From DATBLE01 sp963764565 (GTDB lineage Bacteria > Actinomycetota > Thermoleophilia > Gaiellales > Gaiellaceae): a DNA stretch of 64,000 bases. The stretch's first letter is position 1; the number at the start of each line of letters is the position of its first letter. The notes under the pieces were generated by a model, which saw only the letters and a program-made list of their open reading frames with translations, did no database searches and was not told the origin of the DNA. The DNA is taken from contig CAVXTD010000018.1 in assembly GCA_963764565.1 (NCBI GenBank), positions 1 to 64,000 of the forward strand. The letters run 5' to 3'. The position numbers were made by a program, and so were the translations under genes. Shown here piece by piece: positions 26,906 to 35,564 of the stretch.

Positions 26906-27667
26906 CAGCCGCGCACCGAACCCTCGCCGGGGACGAACGGCGGCTTGTGGAAGAAAGGCACGCGCTTCAGCCAGAGTCGGACCGCCTGAAGGTGGATGAG
27001 CGAGATCACCCGCTGCGGCATCAGCGGATAGCGGATGAGCGCCCGCGCCAGGGACGCGTTCGTCAGCTCCTGCCTGGAGCCGTGCAGCGTCGCGTGGAAC
27101 GGCCGTCCGCCGTCCTCGGAGAGATCGATCCTCACGTGCACCTCGTCGCCCGGCTCCGTGAACCACCAGCGGTACCCCTGGTCGAGCGAAAAGAACGGCG
27201 ACACGTGCAGTTGCTTGTCATGTGAATACGAAAACCGAACGGCAGTGTCTGACACTCTCCGGGTGTCAGACACTGCCACTGCGTTGTCCGGCGAGAGCAG
27301 GTAGGGCAGCCGCTCGCCGAACGTGTTGCTGACCTCGGCGACGATGCAGGCAAGCTCGCCGCCCCGGTAGCAGTAGTAGAAGCTGACCGGGTTGAACACG
27401 TAGCCGAGCACGCGCAGGTTCGTCAGCAGCAGGATCCGGTCGGCCTCGACGCCGTGCTCGCCGAGGTAGCCGCGAATGTCGAGGTGGTCGCGGTCTCGCA
27501 GCGTGACCACGTTCGGGCGGTTCCAGCCGAAGAGGCGCAAGCCGCGGTCGAGCGCAGGGAGCTCGTCGAGGTCGAGCACGAAGAAGCACACGCTTGTAGG
27601 TGAAGACGTTCTCGGCGGGGGTCGTCCGTGCGTGCATCACCGTTCCGGTGTAGAGGCCGCTCCTCAC
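26905..27667 (-). CDS. DUF1365 family protein with an in-frame palindrome insertion (frameshifted)
   Basis: About 250 residues, recognised by LYTGTVMHARTTPAENVFTY at the N-terminus, then NPVSFYYCYRGGELACIVAE and VSNTFGERLPYLLS, and later HVSPFFSLDQGYRWWFTEPG. DUF1365 members are linked to Cfa-type and FAD oxidoreductase genes and to acyl-chain modification; the reaction is unknown. Near 27592 an extra base (AAGCGTGTGC) splits the N-terminal 25 codons. A 37-bp hairpin element at 27241-27277 is translated in frame as AVSDTRRVSDTAV between conserved blocks. GTG start overlaps the upstream stop (GTGA). Confidence 0.82.
27241..27277. repeat. REP-like inverted pair (type B, GTGTC-T-GACAC) inside DUF1365
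   Basis: GGCAGTGTCTGACAC and GTGTCAGACACTGCC are perfect 15-base arms with a 7-base spacer TCTCCGG. Same core as the pairs at 48.17 and 49.35 kb. It lies within a coding sequence and keeps the frame. Confidence 0.88.
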
Positions 27668-28863
27668 CAGCTCACTCCGAACGCGGCCGCCGCCCGCAGG
27701 CCGGAGGCGAAGCCGTCCTCGTGGAACCCGAAGCCCTGCCAGGCGCCCGCGAACGCGGTTCGGCGCGGACCGTTCAGCGCCGGCAGCTCGGCCTGCGCCC
27801 GCAGAGACTCGAAGGTGTAGAGCGGATGCTCGTACGGGATTCGCCGGATCACGCTCGCCTCGGCGATCTCGGCGCTGCGGTTCAGCGTCACGCAGTAGTG
27901 CAGGTCGGTGTCGAGGCGCTGGAGCCGGTTGAGGTAGTACGTGATCGTCGGCCGCCCGTTCGTCGAGCCGCAGTCGCCGAGCCGGTAGTTCCAGGAGGCG
28001 CGCGCACCGGGCGCAGGCAGCAGCGTCTCGTCGGTGTGCAGGACGGTCTCGCTGGCGGTCGAGCGGAAGGCGGAGAGCACTCGCCCCTCGTCGTCGCTCG
28101 GATCGGCGAGCAGAGGGAGAGCCTGGTCACCGTGCACGGCGACCACGACCCCGTCGAAGCGGCGGAGCTCGTCGTCGGCGGTGCGCACGTCCACCCCGGC
28201 CCCGTCCCGCGCGACCGACCGGACCGGCAGGCCGAGGTGCACCGTTGCGCGCGAGCGCTCGAGCAGCGCGGTCACGTACGCGCGGCTGCCGCCGACAACG
28301 GTGCGCCAGCGCTTGCGCCTGAAGCCGAGCATCCCGTGGTTGTCGAAGAAGTCGAGGGCATAGCCGGCCGGGAAATCGAGCGCGCTCCCCGTGCCGCTCG
28401 ACCAGATCGCCGCCGTCAGCGGGACGAGGAAGTGGTCGCGGAACTGGTCCGAATAGCCGTGCTCGGCGACATACCCGCCGACGGTCTGCTCGCGCGCTCC
28501 GTCGATCGTCCCTCTGGCGTCGCGCAGGAAGCGCACGATCTCGCGGACGAGCCGGAGCGGCGCGCGGCCGAGCGGCCGCCGCCCCGCGTATTCGAGCCGG
28601 TGGCGTGCGCAGCTGACCGAGAACGACATCTCCGAGGGCTGCGTGCGAACGCCGAGCTCCTCGAAGAGGCGCACCAGCCCGGGGTAGTTCGTCCGGTTGT
28701 GGACGATGAAGCCGGTGTCGAGCGCGAGACCGTCGTGCAGAACCGTGTTCGTGTGACCGCCCGGCTGCTCCTCCCGCTCGAACAGCTCGACGTCGTGGGC
28801 GCGGGAGAGCGCGTAGGCGGCGCCCAGCCCGGCGATCCCGCTTCCGATCACTGCGATCCGCAT
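27664..28863 (-). CDS. FAD/NAD(P)-binding amine oxidase-like oxidoreductase
   Basis: A 399-residue flavoprotein. MRIAVIGSGIAGLGAAYALS is the FAD-binding Rossmann motif (GxGxxG), followed by EREEQPGGHTNTV, typical of the FAD-dependent oxidoreductases found next to Cfa and DUF1365 genes. The C-terminal GAWQGFGFHEDGFASGL closes the FAD site. It probably oxidises, desaturates or isomerises a methylated acyl chain or an isoprenoid; the substrate is an inference from neighbours. First gene of the operon, divergent from the desaturase. Confidence 0.82.
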   Translation of the reverse strand: MRIAVIGSGIAGLGAAYALSRAHDVELFEREEQPGGHTNTVLHDGLALDTGFIVHNRTNYPGLVRLFEELGVRTQPSEMSFSVSCARHRLEYAGRRPLGRAPLRLVREIVRFLRDARGTIDGAREQTVGGYVAEHGYSDQFRDHFLVPLTAAIWSSGTGSALDFPAGYALDFFDNHGMLGFRRKRWRTVVGGSRAYVTALLERSRATVHLGLPVRSVARDGAGVDVRTADDELRRFDGVVVAVHGDQALPLLADPSDDEGRVLSAFRSTASETVLHTDETLLPAPGARASWNYRLGDCGSTNGRPTITYYLNRLQRLDTDLHYCVTLNRSAEIAEASVIRRIPYEHPLYTFESLRAQAELPALNGPRRTAFAGAWQGFGFHEDGFASGLRAAAAFGVSW

Positions 28864-28919
28864 CTAGACCGGTATTCGTACGGGGTCGGGTGCCGGTTGT
28901 CTACGTACACTTGCCCGTG

Positions 28920-29858
28920 ATGGAACAGGCCGCCGACTCGATCCGTATCCGCACCGTCCGCGAGCGGACGACCTTTCTGAGCCGCCTGGCCGGACTCGTC
29001 GCGGTGATCGTTCCACCTGTGGGGCTTGTGACCGGCACCGTTCTGCTCTGGAACCGGGGGGTGAACTGGGTCGACCTGGTCGTGCTCGCCGTCTTCTACG
29101 TCCCGTGCGGGCTCGGGATCACCGTCGGCTGGCACCGGTACTTCTCCCACAAGAGCTTCGAGACGAACGCGCCGGTCAAGGCGGCGCTCGCGATCCTCGG
29201 CTCGATGGCGATGCAGGGACCGCTGACCCAGTGGGTGACCGACCACCGCAAGCATCACGCGCTCTCCGACCTGCCCGGCGACCCGCACTCGCCACATGCG
29301 AACCGCGGCAAGGGCATCTGGGAGCGCGCACGGGGCCTCTGGCACTCGCACGTGGGCTGGCTCTTCTCGACGAAGGGGCTCGAGCGCGGGCCGGAGTACG
29401 GAAAGGACCTGTACGACGACACGATGGTGCGCTGGATCGACCGCCTGTACCTCCTCTGGGTCGCGCTGACGGTCGGGCTGCCCTTCCTGGCCGGTTACCT
29501 CGTCTTCGGAACGTGGCAGGCAGGGCTCCAGGCGATGGTCTGGGGCGGCCTGATCCGGATCTTCCTCTTCCAGCACGTGACGTTCTCGATCAACTCGATC
29601 TGCCACACGTTCGGCAAGCGGCCCTTCCGCACCCGCGACGAGAGCCGCAACGTCTGGCTGCTGGCGCTGCCGTCGTTCGGCGAGTCGTGGCACAACGGCC
29701 ATCACGCGTTCCCGGCCTCGGCCGTGCACGGACTCGAGCGCGGGCAGCTCGATCTCTCCGCCGCTGTGATCCGCGGACTCGAGCGGCTGCGACTGGCGTG
29801 GGACGTGAAGCGCCCCGATCCGAACCAGGTCGAGCGGCGCCGGATCGCGACCGCCTAG
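28920..29858 (+). CDS. Acyl-CoA/acyl-lipid delta-9-type fatty acid desaturase
   Basis: A 312-residue di-iron membrane desaturase. The three histidine boxes are GWHRYFSHKSF, TDHRKHHALSD and SWHNGHHAFPA, in the right order and spacing. Hydrophobic segments VAVIVPPVGLVTGTVLL, VVLAVFYVPCGLGI and LTVGLPFLAGYLVF place it in the membrane. It would introduce the double bond that the divergent Cfa-type enzyme then methylates. ATG 28920 is taken because upstream residues are not family-like; GTG 28917 is also possible. Confidence 0.88.
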   Translation: MEQAADSIRIRTVRERTTFLSRLAGLVAVIVPPVGLVTGTVLLWNRGVNWVDLVVLAVFYVPCGLGITVGWHRYFSHKSFETNAPVKAALAILGSMAMQGPLTQWVTDHRKHHALSDLPGDPHSPHANRGKGIWERARGLWHSHVGWLFSTKGLERGPEYGKDLYDDTMVRWIDRLYLLWVALTVGLPFLAGYLVFGTWQAGLQAMVWGGLIRIFLFQHVTFSINSICHTFGKRPFRTRDESRNVWLLALPSFGESWHNGHHAFPASAVHGLERGQLDLSAAVIRGLERLRLAWDVKRPDPNQVERRRIATA

Positions 29859-29863
29859 CCGGG

Positions 29864-30589
29864 CTACAGCTCGGCGAGCAGGGTGTTGAGCGTGGCGACG
29901 GTCTTCGCGCCGACGACCCCGTCCGGATCGAGGCCGTTGGACTTCTGGAACTCGACGACGGCCGCTTGGGTGTTGCTGCCGAAATCGCCGTCCGGAGTCC
30001 CGGGATCGAGGCCGAGGGCGGCGAGCGCCTTCTGGAGCTGTTTGACCGCAGCGCCGCTATCCCCGAGTCGAAGAGCCTTGCCGCCGGGGAGCGCGACGGT
30101 CAGCGGGGTTGCAGCCGTGGCCGGTGAACTCGGAGCGGTGCTCTCGGTCGACGTGGTCGAAGTCGCCGGCTGGGACGGGAGGGTCGTCGTGGGAGCAGCG
30201 CCTGCGCTTCCCTGCTGCCCGCCGCCGCCCGAGAGGAGAACGAGCGGAACGGTGATCCCGGCGATGAGGATCGCGGCGAGCGCGGCGAGCGCGATCACGC
30301 GCCGCCGGTAGATCCCGTCCCGGTGCAGCTGCCGGGAAGAGGCGGCTCGCTCGGCCGGGGCGATCCAGGTGTCCCGCCCGAGGGCGTCGGCGTCGGGCAC
30401 CGGCACGTCGCGCAAGGGGTCGCGGGGCTCGGGCACGCGGTCGGCCGGCGCGACGTCCGGCTCCTCCTCGCGGAACATGACGTCGTCCTCGATCGCGGCG
30501 AACCAATCGTCCTCCGGCGCGACCTGCTCGACATCGGTTTCGAGCCAACCGTCGGCGCGGCGCCGTCCAGAAGTACCGCGAGTACGCAC
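29864..30589 (-). CDS. Membrane-anchored peptidoglycan-binding protein
   Basis: A 241-residue protein with an acidic cytoplasmic N-terminus, a single transmembrane helix (VIALAALAAILIAGITVPLV), a Ser/Thr/Pro linker and a C-terminal PG_binding_1 domain: LRLGDSGAAVKQLQKALAAL, DGDFGSNTQAAVVEFQKSNG and DGVVGAKTVATLNTLL. It should bind cell wall outside the membrane. No hydrolase domain is fused. Convergent with the desaturase gene. Confidence 0.85.
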   Translation of the reverse strand: MRTRGTSGRRRADGWLETDVEQVAPEDDWFAAIEDDVMFREEEPDVAPADRVPEPRDPLRDVPVPDADALGRDTWIAPAERAASSRQLHRDGIYRRRVIALAALAAILIAGITVPLVLLSGGGGQQGSAGAAPTTTLPSQPATSTTSTESTAPSSPATAATPLTVALPGGKALRLGDSGAAVKQLQKALAALGLDPGTPDGDFGSNTQAAVVEFQKSNGLDPDGVVGAKTVATLNTLLAEL

Positions 30590-30696
30590 TTGCAGGACAT
30601 TGTTGCAGGAGACGGCGAGCCGGCCGCCCGATCGGACGAGATCGTCGTTCGCGTCCTTTCAGCGTTCGCTCACACAGCGCGCTCGCCCGCTGCCGG

Positions 30697-30840
30697 CTAC
30701 AGCTGCTCGAGCGCCCGCCGGACGAGCACCTGGGCGAGGTGCGAACGGTACTCCGCGCTTCCGCTCACGTCTCGGGGCTCCCGCGCAAGCACCGCCACGC
30801 GCGCGCGGTAGCCACGCGTAGGATCGAGACGTGGCGCCCG
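30697..30840 (-). pseudogene. C-terminal remnant of a CoxM/xanthine dehydrogenase FAD subunit
   Basis: Read on the minus strand, about 45 codons end at TAG 30699: RARVAVLAREPRDVSGSAEY then RSHLAQVLVRRALEQL. This is the usual C-terminus of the medium FAD-binding subunit of CO-dehydrogenase-like molybdenum hydroxylases. Nothing of the rest of the gene is next to it; the start of the LuxR-type regulator gene replaces it. It may be debris of a rearrangement. Confidence 0.55.
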
Positions 30841-32423
30841 CCGATCCAGGAGCAGTCACCTCGGCCACGGCTCAGGGTGAGCGGCCGATTCGCGCTGCCG
30901 AGGTGGTCGGTGCCCTCTCGATCGCGACCGACCTCGGTACCGGTCAGCCGCTCGAGCACGCGTTGCGCACCGCCGTGCTCGCGGTCCGTCTCGGCGAGCT
31001 CGCCGGGGCAACGGCGCAGGAGCTCGCAGACACCTACTACGTAGCGCTCCTCCACGCCTCCGGGTGCACGTCGAACGGCCACGAGGCGACGCAGCTGTAC
31101 GGCGACGACATCGCGCACAGAGCAGCGTTCTTCCTGATCGACACCACCAATCCCGCGGAGGTCCTGGCGTTCTACCAGGCCCATGTCGGGGCGGGACGCG
31201 CACCGGAGGTCCGCGCCGCGATGATCGAGGACGCGATCGCCAACGCAGGCCCGCGGGCCCGTGACGCGTTCGCGACGATGTGCGAGGTGGCGCAGCGGTT
31301 CGCCGGGTGGCTCGACCTCGGTTCGGGTATCCAGGTAGCGCTCGAGTTCGTCTTCGCCCGCTGGGACGGACGGGGATTCCCGGACGCTCGCGGCGACGCG
31401 ATCCCGCTGCCGATGCGTCTCCTGCACGTGGCGAGGGACATCTCCCTCTTCCTCTCCGCCGCCGGCCCCGACGAGGCACGCGCCGTCGTCGAGCGCCGAA
31501 CGGGCGCCGCGTACGAGCCTCGGCTCGCGGGGCTCGCCGTCGCGCATTTCGACGACCTCCTCGCCGAGCTGGACGAGACGCGGATCTGGGAGCAGGCGCT
31601 GGAGATCGAGCCGTTCCCGCAGATCCGGATCGAGGGCGAACGGGTCGATGCCGCCTTTACGGCCATCGCCGCGCTGACCGGGCTCAAGTCACCGTGGCTG
31701 CGTGAGCACTCGACAGGCGTGGCCGAGCTCGCCGAGGCCGCCGCCTGGCGCATGGGTCTGCCGGCGGCCTCCGTGACGCTCGTGCGGCGAGCCGCGCTCG
31801 CGCATGACCTCGGCCGCATCGGCGTGTCGAACGCGATCTGGGAGAAGCCCGGGCCGCTCGGGTTCGGAGAATGGGAGCGGGTGCGGCTCCATCCGCACTT
31901 CTCGGAGCGCGCCTTCGCCCAGTCGCCGGCGCTCGCCCCGATCGGGCTGCTGGCCGGCTCGCACCACGAGCGTCTCGACGGCTCCGGCTACCACCGTGGC
32001 ACGAGCGGGCCGGCGCTCGATCAGCCGGCCCGCATCCTCGCCGCCGCCGACTGCTACGGGGCGATGCGCGAGGCGCGGCCGTACAGGCCGGCTCTCGATG
32101 CGGCGGGGGCAGAGGCAGACTTGCTGCGCGAGGCCGACGAGGGGCGGCTCGATCCGGAAGCTGTCGACGCGGTGCTCGCAGCCGCCGGACACCGCGTGCA
32201 GCAGCGATCTCGCGAGCTGCCCTCCGGGCTGACGGAGCGCGAGCTGGAGGTCCTCCGGGTGCTCGTGCGCGGCGAGTCCAACCAGGCGATCGCCGAGGCT
32301 CTCGGCATCTCCGCCAAGACCGTCGGGCACCACGTCCAGCACGTCTACCAGAAGGCCGGCGTCCGCAGCCGCGCCGCGGCGACGCTCTGGGCCTTCGAGC
32401 AAGACCTCGTTCGCGCCGGATAG
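30831..32423 (+). CDS. HD-GYP-like phosphohydrolase fused to a LuxR-type HTH
   Basis: A 530-residue regulator. The N-terminal half is a degenerate HD-like domain (LEHALRTAVLAVRLGELAG). The middle holds a good HD-GYP core: REHSTGVAELAEAAAWRMGL, ALAHDLGRIGVSNAIWEKPG (HD), then LAGSHHERLDGSGYHRGTSG. The GYP motif is GYH here, so cyclic-di-GMP hydrolysis may be altered. The C-terminus is a LuxR HTH: LTERELEVLRVLVRGESNQA and IAEALGISAKTVGHHVQHVY. The pairing suggests nucleotide-controlled transcription. GTG start at 30831. Confidence 0.83.
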   Translation: MAPADPGAVTSATAQGERPIRAAEVVGALSIATDLGTGQPLEHALRTAVLAVRLGELAGATAQELADTYYVALLHASGCTSNGHEATQLYGDDIAHRAAFFLIDTTNPAEVLAFYQAHVGAGRAPEVRAAMIEDAIANAGPRARDAFATMCEVAQRFAGWLDLGSGIQVALEFVFARWDGRGFPDARGDAIPLPMRLLHVARDISLFLSAAGPDEARAVVERRTGAAYEPRLAGLAVAHFDDLLAELDETRIWEQALEIEPFPQIRIEGERVDAAFTAIAALTGLKSPWLREHSTGVAELAEAAAWRMGLPAASVTLVRRAALAHDLGRIGVSNAIWEKPGPLGFGEWERVRLHPHFSERAFAQSPALAPIGLLAGSHHERLDGSGYHRGTSGPALDQPARILAAADCYGAMREARPYRPALDAAGAEADLLREADEGRLDPEAVDAVLAAAGHRVQQRSRELPSGLTERELEVLRVLVRGESNQAIAEALGISAKTVGHHVQHVYQKAGVRSRAAATLWAFEQDLVRAG

Positions 32424-32516
32424 GGCGTTCGCCCGATGCCGCCGGGACGCCTCGGTCGTACATTCGCCTCTCCATCGGCGCCGAGCCTCGGCGCCGAGAA
32501 CAGCGAAGGAGGAGAA

Positions 32517-32789
32517 ATGATCCTGGCAACAACGCAGGTCGAGGACGTCGACCGCTTCGCGAAGATCTTCTCGACCAAGGGCGCCGAGAAGCGAAAGCAG
32601 CACGGGTGCAAAGGTTCGACCGTGTTCCGCGATCCCAACGAGGCCGACCGGGTCTGGGCGCTCTTCGACTGGGATGCGGCGGGCTGGCAGAACTTCGTCT
32701 CAGATCCGGAGGTTCCGGCGATCCTTCAAGAAGCAGGGCACAAGGGCAAGCCCCAGGCGGCGGAGCTCGTCGGCACCTACGACGCCTAG
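32517..32789 (+). CDS. Small conserved protein, ABM-like fold
   Basis: A 90-residue protein with an excellent ribosome site (AAGGAGG, 7 bases upstream). MILATTQVEDVDRFAKIFST and FRDPNEADRVWALFDWDAAG resemble small dimeric alpha/beta-barrel proteins of the antibiotic-biosynthesis monooxygenase fold. Active-site residues are not evident. It ends before a strong terminator and is therefore transcribed apart from the following gene. Confidence 0.6.
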   Translation: MILATTQVEDVDRFAKIFSTKGAEKRKQHGCKGSTVFRDPNEADRVWALFDWDAAGWQNFVSDPEVPAILQEAGHKGKPQAAELVGTYDA

Positions 32790-32829
32790 AGCGTTCGCCC
32801 TATCCAGCCGGGCCAGGCACTGAGCCCGC

Positions 32830-32859
32830 GAGAGACCCCCGCCGAGGCGGGGGTCTCTC
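32830..32859 (+). terminator. Terminator hairpin
   Basis: GAGAGACCCCCGCC and GGCGGGGGTCTCTC are 14-base complementary arms with almost no loop; the inner pairs would open. It is followed by ATGTCGG rather than a T-run. It separates the small protein gene from the binding-protein gene. Confidence 0.65.
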
Positions 32860-32914
32860 ATGTCGGCCAGGCCGGCATTCAACAAATCGCACGCTGTCGA
32901 GAGGAGAGAATGCA

Positions 32915-34027
32915 ATGACAGAATCGTCCATCAAGGTCGGCGTGATCACGGATCAGACCGGCCCGCTCTCGTTCATGGGCATCGCCAACGCAAACGTGGC
33001 GAGGATGGTGATTGACGACATCAATGCAAAGGGCGGCCTGTTGGGGCGCCGGGTAGATCTGTACCTCGAGGACAGTGCGACGACAGACAGTGTCGCGGAA
33101 GCCAAAGCCGCGAAGCTCGTCCAGGAAGATCACGTCGACGTGATCTTCGGCGGCATCTACAGCTCGACGCGGCAGGCGATCAAGGCTGCTGCCGTGGAGA
33201 AGGGCAAGACGCTCTACATCTACCCGGAGCAATACGAAGGGCAGGAATGTGACCCGCTCATCTTCTGCACCGGCCCGGTGCCGGCGCAGCAGGTCGAACC
33301 CCTGATTCCCTGGCTGATGCAACGGACCGGCGCGAAGAAGTTCTACTTGCCCTCGGCCGACTACATCTGGCCGCACATCATGAACGAGAAGGTCCGTGAG
33401 CTTGCCACGGCCAACGGCGGCGCGATTGTCGGAGAGGAGTACTTTCCCCTCGATCACACCGAGTACGGCGAGACCGTTGACAAGATCACCGCCAGCGGTG
33501 CGGAGGTGGTATTCAACACGATCGTTCCCCCGGGGCTCACGCCGTTCCTCGAGCAGCTTTACGACTCCGGCTTCACGAAGCGGGGCGGATCTCTCGTCTG
33601 CACGTACTTCGACGAGAACTTCCTCAACCTGGTGCCGGCCGAACACGTGGAGGGTCTGTACAGCTGCCTCGACTACTACCAGAACGTCAGCGATCCATTC
33701 AGCAAGGAATTGGTCGATCAGTACGACAAGCTGTTTCCAGGCGATGCCAAGTTCACCGCCGGCAGTGCGTGCTCAGGCATGTACCGCGGTCTGAAGCTCT
33801 GGGAGGCCGCTGTAACAGAGGCAGGCTCGCTGAAGCAGGAGGACGTCATCAAGGCGCTCGACCATGCAAAGATCGCCGAGGGGCCGGGCGGTCCGGCCGA
33901 AATGGTGCCCGGTCAGCATCACGTTCGAATGAACATGTACATCGCCCAGGCAAACAACGGCAATTTCGAGGTTGTCAAGAGCCTAGGGATCATCGATCCA
34001 AAGGAGTGCATGCAAGGCATCAAGTAG
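32915..34027 (+). CDS. Branched-chain amino acid/urea/amide-type binding protein without a signal peptide
   Basis: A 370-residue type I periplasmic-binding-fold protein. KVGVITDQTGPLSFMGIANA, INAKGGLLGRRVDLYLEDSA and VQEDHVDVIFGGIYSSTRQA match the UrtA/AmiC branch of Leu/Ile/Val-type binding proteins. The N-terminus is MTESSIKVGVITDQTG with no signal peptide, as in cytosolic AmiC, the amide sensor. Base composition is visibly lower in GC than neighbours, and codons ending in A or T are more frequent. No permease or ATPase gene follows. It could be a sensor, or an orphan acquired laterally. Confidence 0.8.
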   Translation: MTESSIKVGVITDQTGPLSFMGIANANVARMVIDDINAKGGLLGRRVDLYLEDSATTDSVAEAKAAKLVQEDHVDVIFGGIYSSTRQAIKAAAVEKGKTLYIYPEQYEGQECDPLIFCTGPVPAQQVEPLIPWLMQRTGAKKFYLPSADYIWPHIMNEKVRELATANGGAIVGEEYFPLDHTEYGETVDKITASGAEVVFNTIVPPGLTPFLEQLYDSGFTKRGGSLVCTYFDENFLNLVPAEHVEGLYSCLDYYQNVSDPFSKELVDQYDKLFPGDAKFTAGSACSGMYRGLKLWEAAVTEAGSLKQEDVIKALDHAKIAEGPGGPAEMVPGQHHVRMNMYIAQANNGNFEVVKSLGIIDPKECMQGIK

Positions 34028-34106
34028 GCGCACAACATTCTCACGGGCTGAATTACGCCGCGCCGGCTTCGGCGGTCGCTCGCCAAACCGAATGACGGAG
34101 CTGGAG

Positions 34107-34793
34107 CTAGCCGGACTCGAACCGGCGTAGCTCGGCGGCTACGAGCTCGCGCCCAGTGCTCCGCGCGCGGCAGGCGGATCGTGCCTCCTCCCGGCAATCT
34201 GACGGCCAGGCCGTGCAGGCCGCCCGAGACGATCGTGTGCGTCGCCTCGATCCCGAGGAGCCGGATCCGCTCGAAGCCGCGCAGCGAGCTCTCCGGGCTG
34301 ACCCCGGGAATGCCCGGCAGCCAGCGGTCGAGCGAGCCGTGCACGATCGCGAGCCTGCGGCCGTCGAGTGTCGAGACGTCGAGGCGGTCGGGAATCCACG
34401 GGGCGAGGCCGATCACGGTCGAGACGCGCGGGTGGTCGGCGGCGGCGATCGAGACGGCGCCGCCCATCGAGAAGCCGAGCAGGGCGATCTCCTCCGCGCC
34501 GCCGTCGGCCGCGAGCGCGATCGCGGCGCGGCAGTCCTCGATGCACGAGGTCAGCTGCCGCCAGGACTTGATCCGGTAGCGCACCTCGACGAACGAGATC
34601 CCGGGGAACTCCGGCGCGAGCCGCCCGACCAGCCATTCCAGCGTCGCGCTCCACGTCCCATGCGCCTCGCGGCCCGTTCCGCCGTTCACGCAGACGACAC
34701 CCCGGGGGCCTCCCGGGTTCGTCACGCGCGCCTCGGCGCCGGTTGCCAGCGACGTGGCTATCGCGACCTGCAGCCTGGCGACGCCGTGCTCAT
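34107..34793 (-). CDS. Alpha/beta hydrolase (dienelactone hydrolase-like), frameshifted
   Basis: About 225 residues. GVVCVNGGTGREAHGTW is the N-terminal strand and oxyanion region, and EEIALLGFSMGGAVSIAAAD gives the nucleophile elbow GFSMGG. LAIVHGSLDRWLPG carries the acid, and an acid-histidine pair would come from THTIVSGGLHGL. Two shifts: near 34768 after the ATG, and near 34150, after which the chain ends ELVAAELRRFESG with TAG at 34109. The ATG overlaps the stop of the ABC permease gene, so it belongs to the exporter operon; ester or peptide substrates are possible. Confidence 0.7.
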
Positions 34794-35564
34794 CCGGTCG
34801 CCTCGGCGCGGCGCAGCCCGCCGAGCGCCCACAGGGAGAAGAGGCCGATCAGGCCGAAGGCGACCCCGAAGGCGATTCCCGACCTCGACGGGCTGGCCGG
34901 CGAGCAGGCTGCGGCACGCCTCGAGCAGGCGGGTGACCGGGTTGCCGACCGCGAGCGCGTGGATCCAGCCGCGCAGCAGCGCGAGCGGCACGTAGACGGG
35001 CGCGAGGAAGAGCACCAGGAAGACCGGCGTCTGCATGATCGGGCCGGCCTGGACCGACTGGAACCGCATCGCCACCCCGCAGGCCCAGAGGAGGAAGGCG
35101 ATGTTGACGAGCACGGCCAGGGTATAGAGGCCGACGAGGTCGATGCCGTCGCCCTTGATCTTCATCCCGGCGAGCAACGCGACGCCCGTCACCACCGCCG
35201 CCGTGATCAGCCAGCGGCTGACCGCGCCGAGCGCGTAGCCGGCGACGATCCCGCTCCGGCGCGAGGCCGCGAGCATCAGGCGGCGCGAGAAGCCGTACTC
35301 GAAGTCGCGTGCGATCCCGAAGCCCGTGAACACCCCGCCGAACGCGGCCGACTGGAGCAGGACGAACACGAACTGGAAGCCGGAGTAGCCCGGCGCGTAG
35401 TCGAAGCCCGGCACGTGGCGCAGCCGCGAGAGGCCGCCTGCGAAGGCGGCGAAGTTGAGCAGCGGGAACATCAGGCCCGGGAAGAGCAGCGACGGGTTGT
35501 GCAGCACGTTGTGGATCGTCCGCCAGCCGACCGCGAGCGCCACCGAGCGGAAGCCGCCCTTCAT
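34790..35564 (-). CDS. ABC-2 type exporter permease, second subunit (one frameshift)
   Basis: About 255 residues with six hydrophobic segments, for example FPGLMFPLLNFAAFAGGLSR, LITAAVVTGVALLAGMKIKG and PVFLVLFLAPVYVPLALLRG. The PGF and IARDFEYGFSRRLMLAAS signatures match DrrB-type permeases. After a shift near 34885 it ends FGLIGLFSLWALGGLRRAEA. ATGA overlaps at both ends couple it to the first permease and to the hydrolase. It works with the ATPase encoded two genes upstream. Confidence 0.8.

Noticed and set aside
34060..34180. Functional tRNA gene on the minus strand
   Set aside because: Only a T-arm and a possible acceptor 3' strand are present; no D-arm, anticodon arm or matching 5' acceptor strand at tRNA distance.
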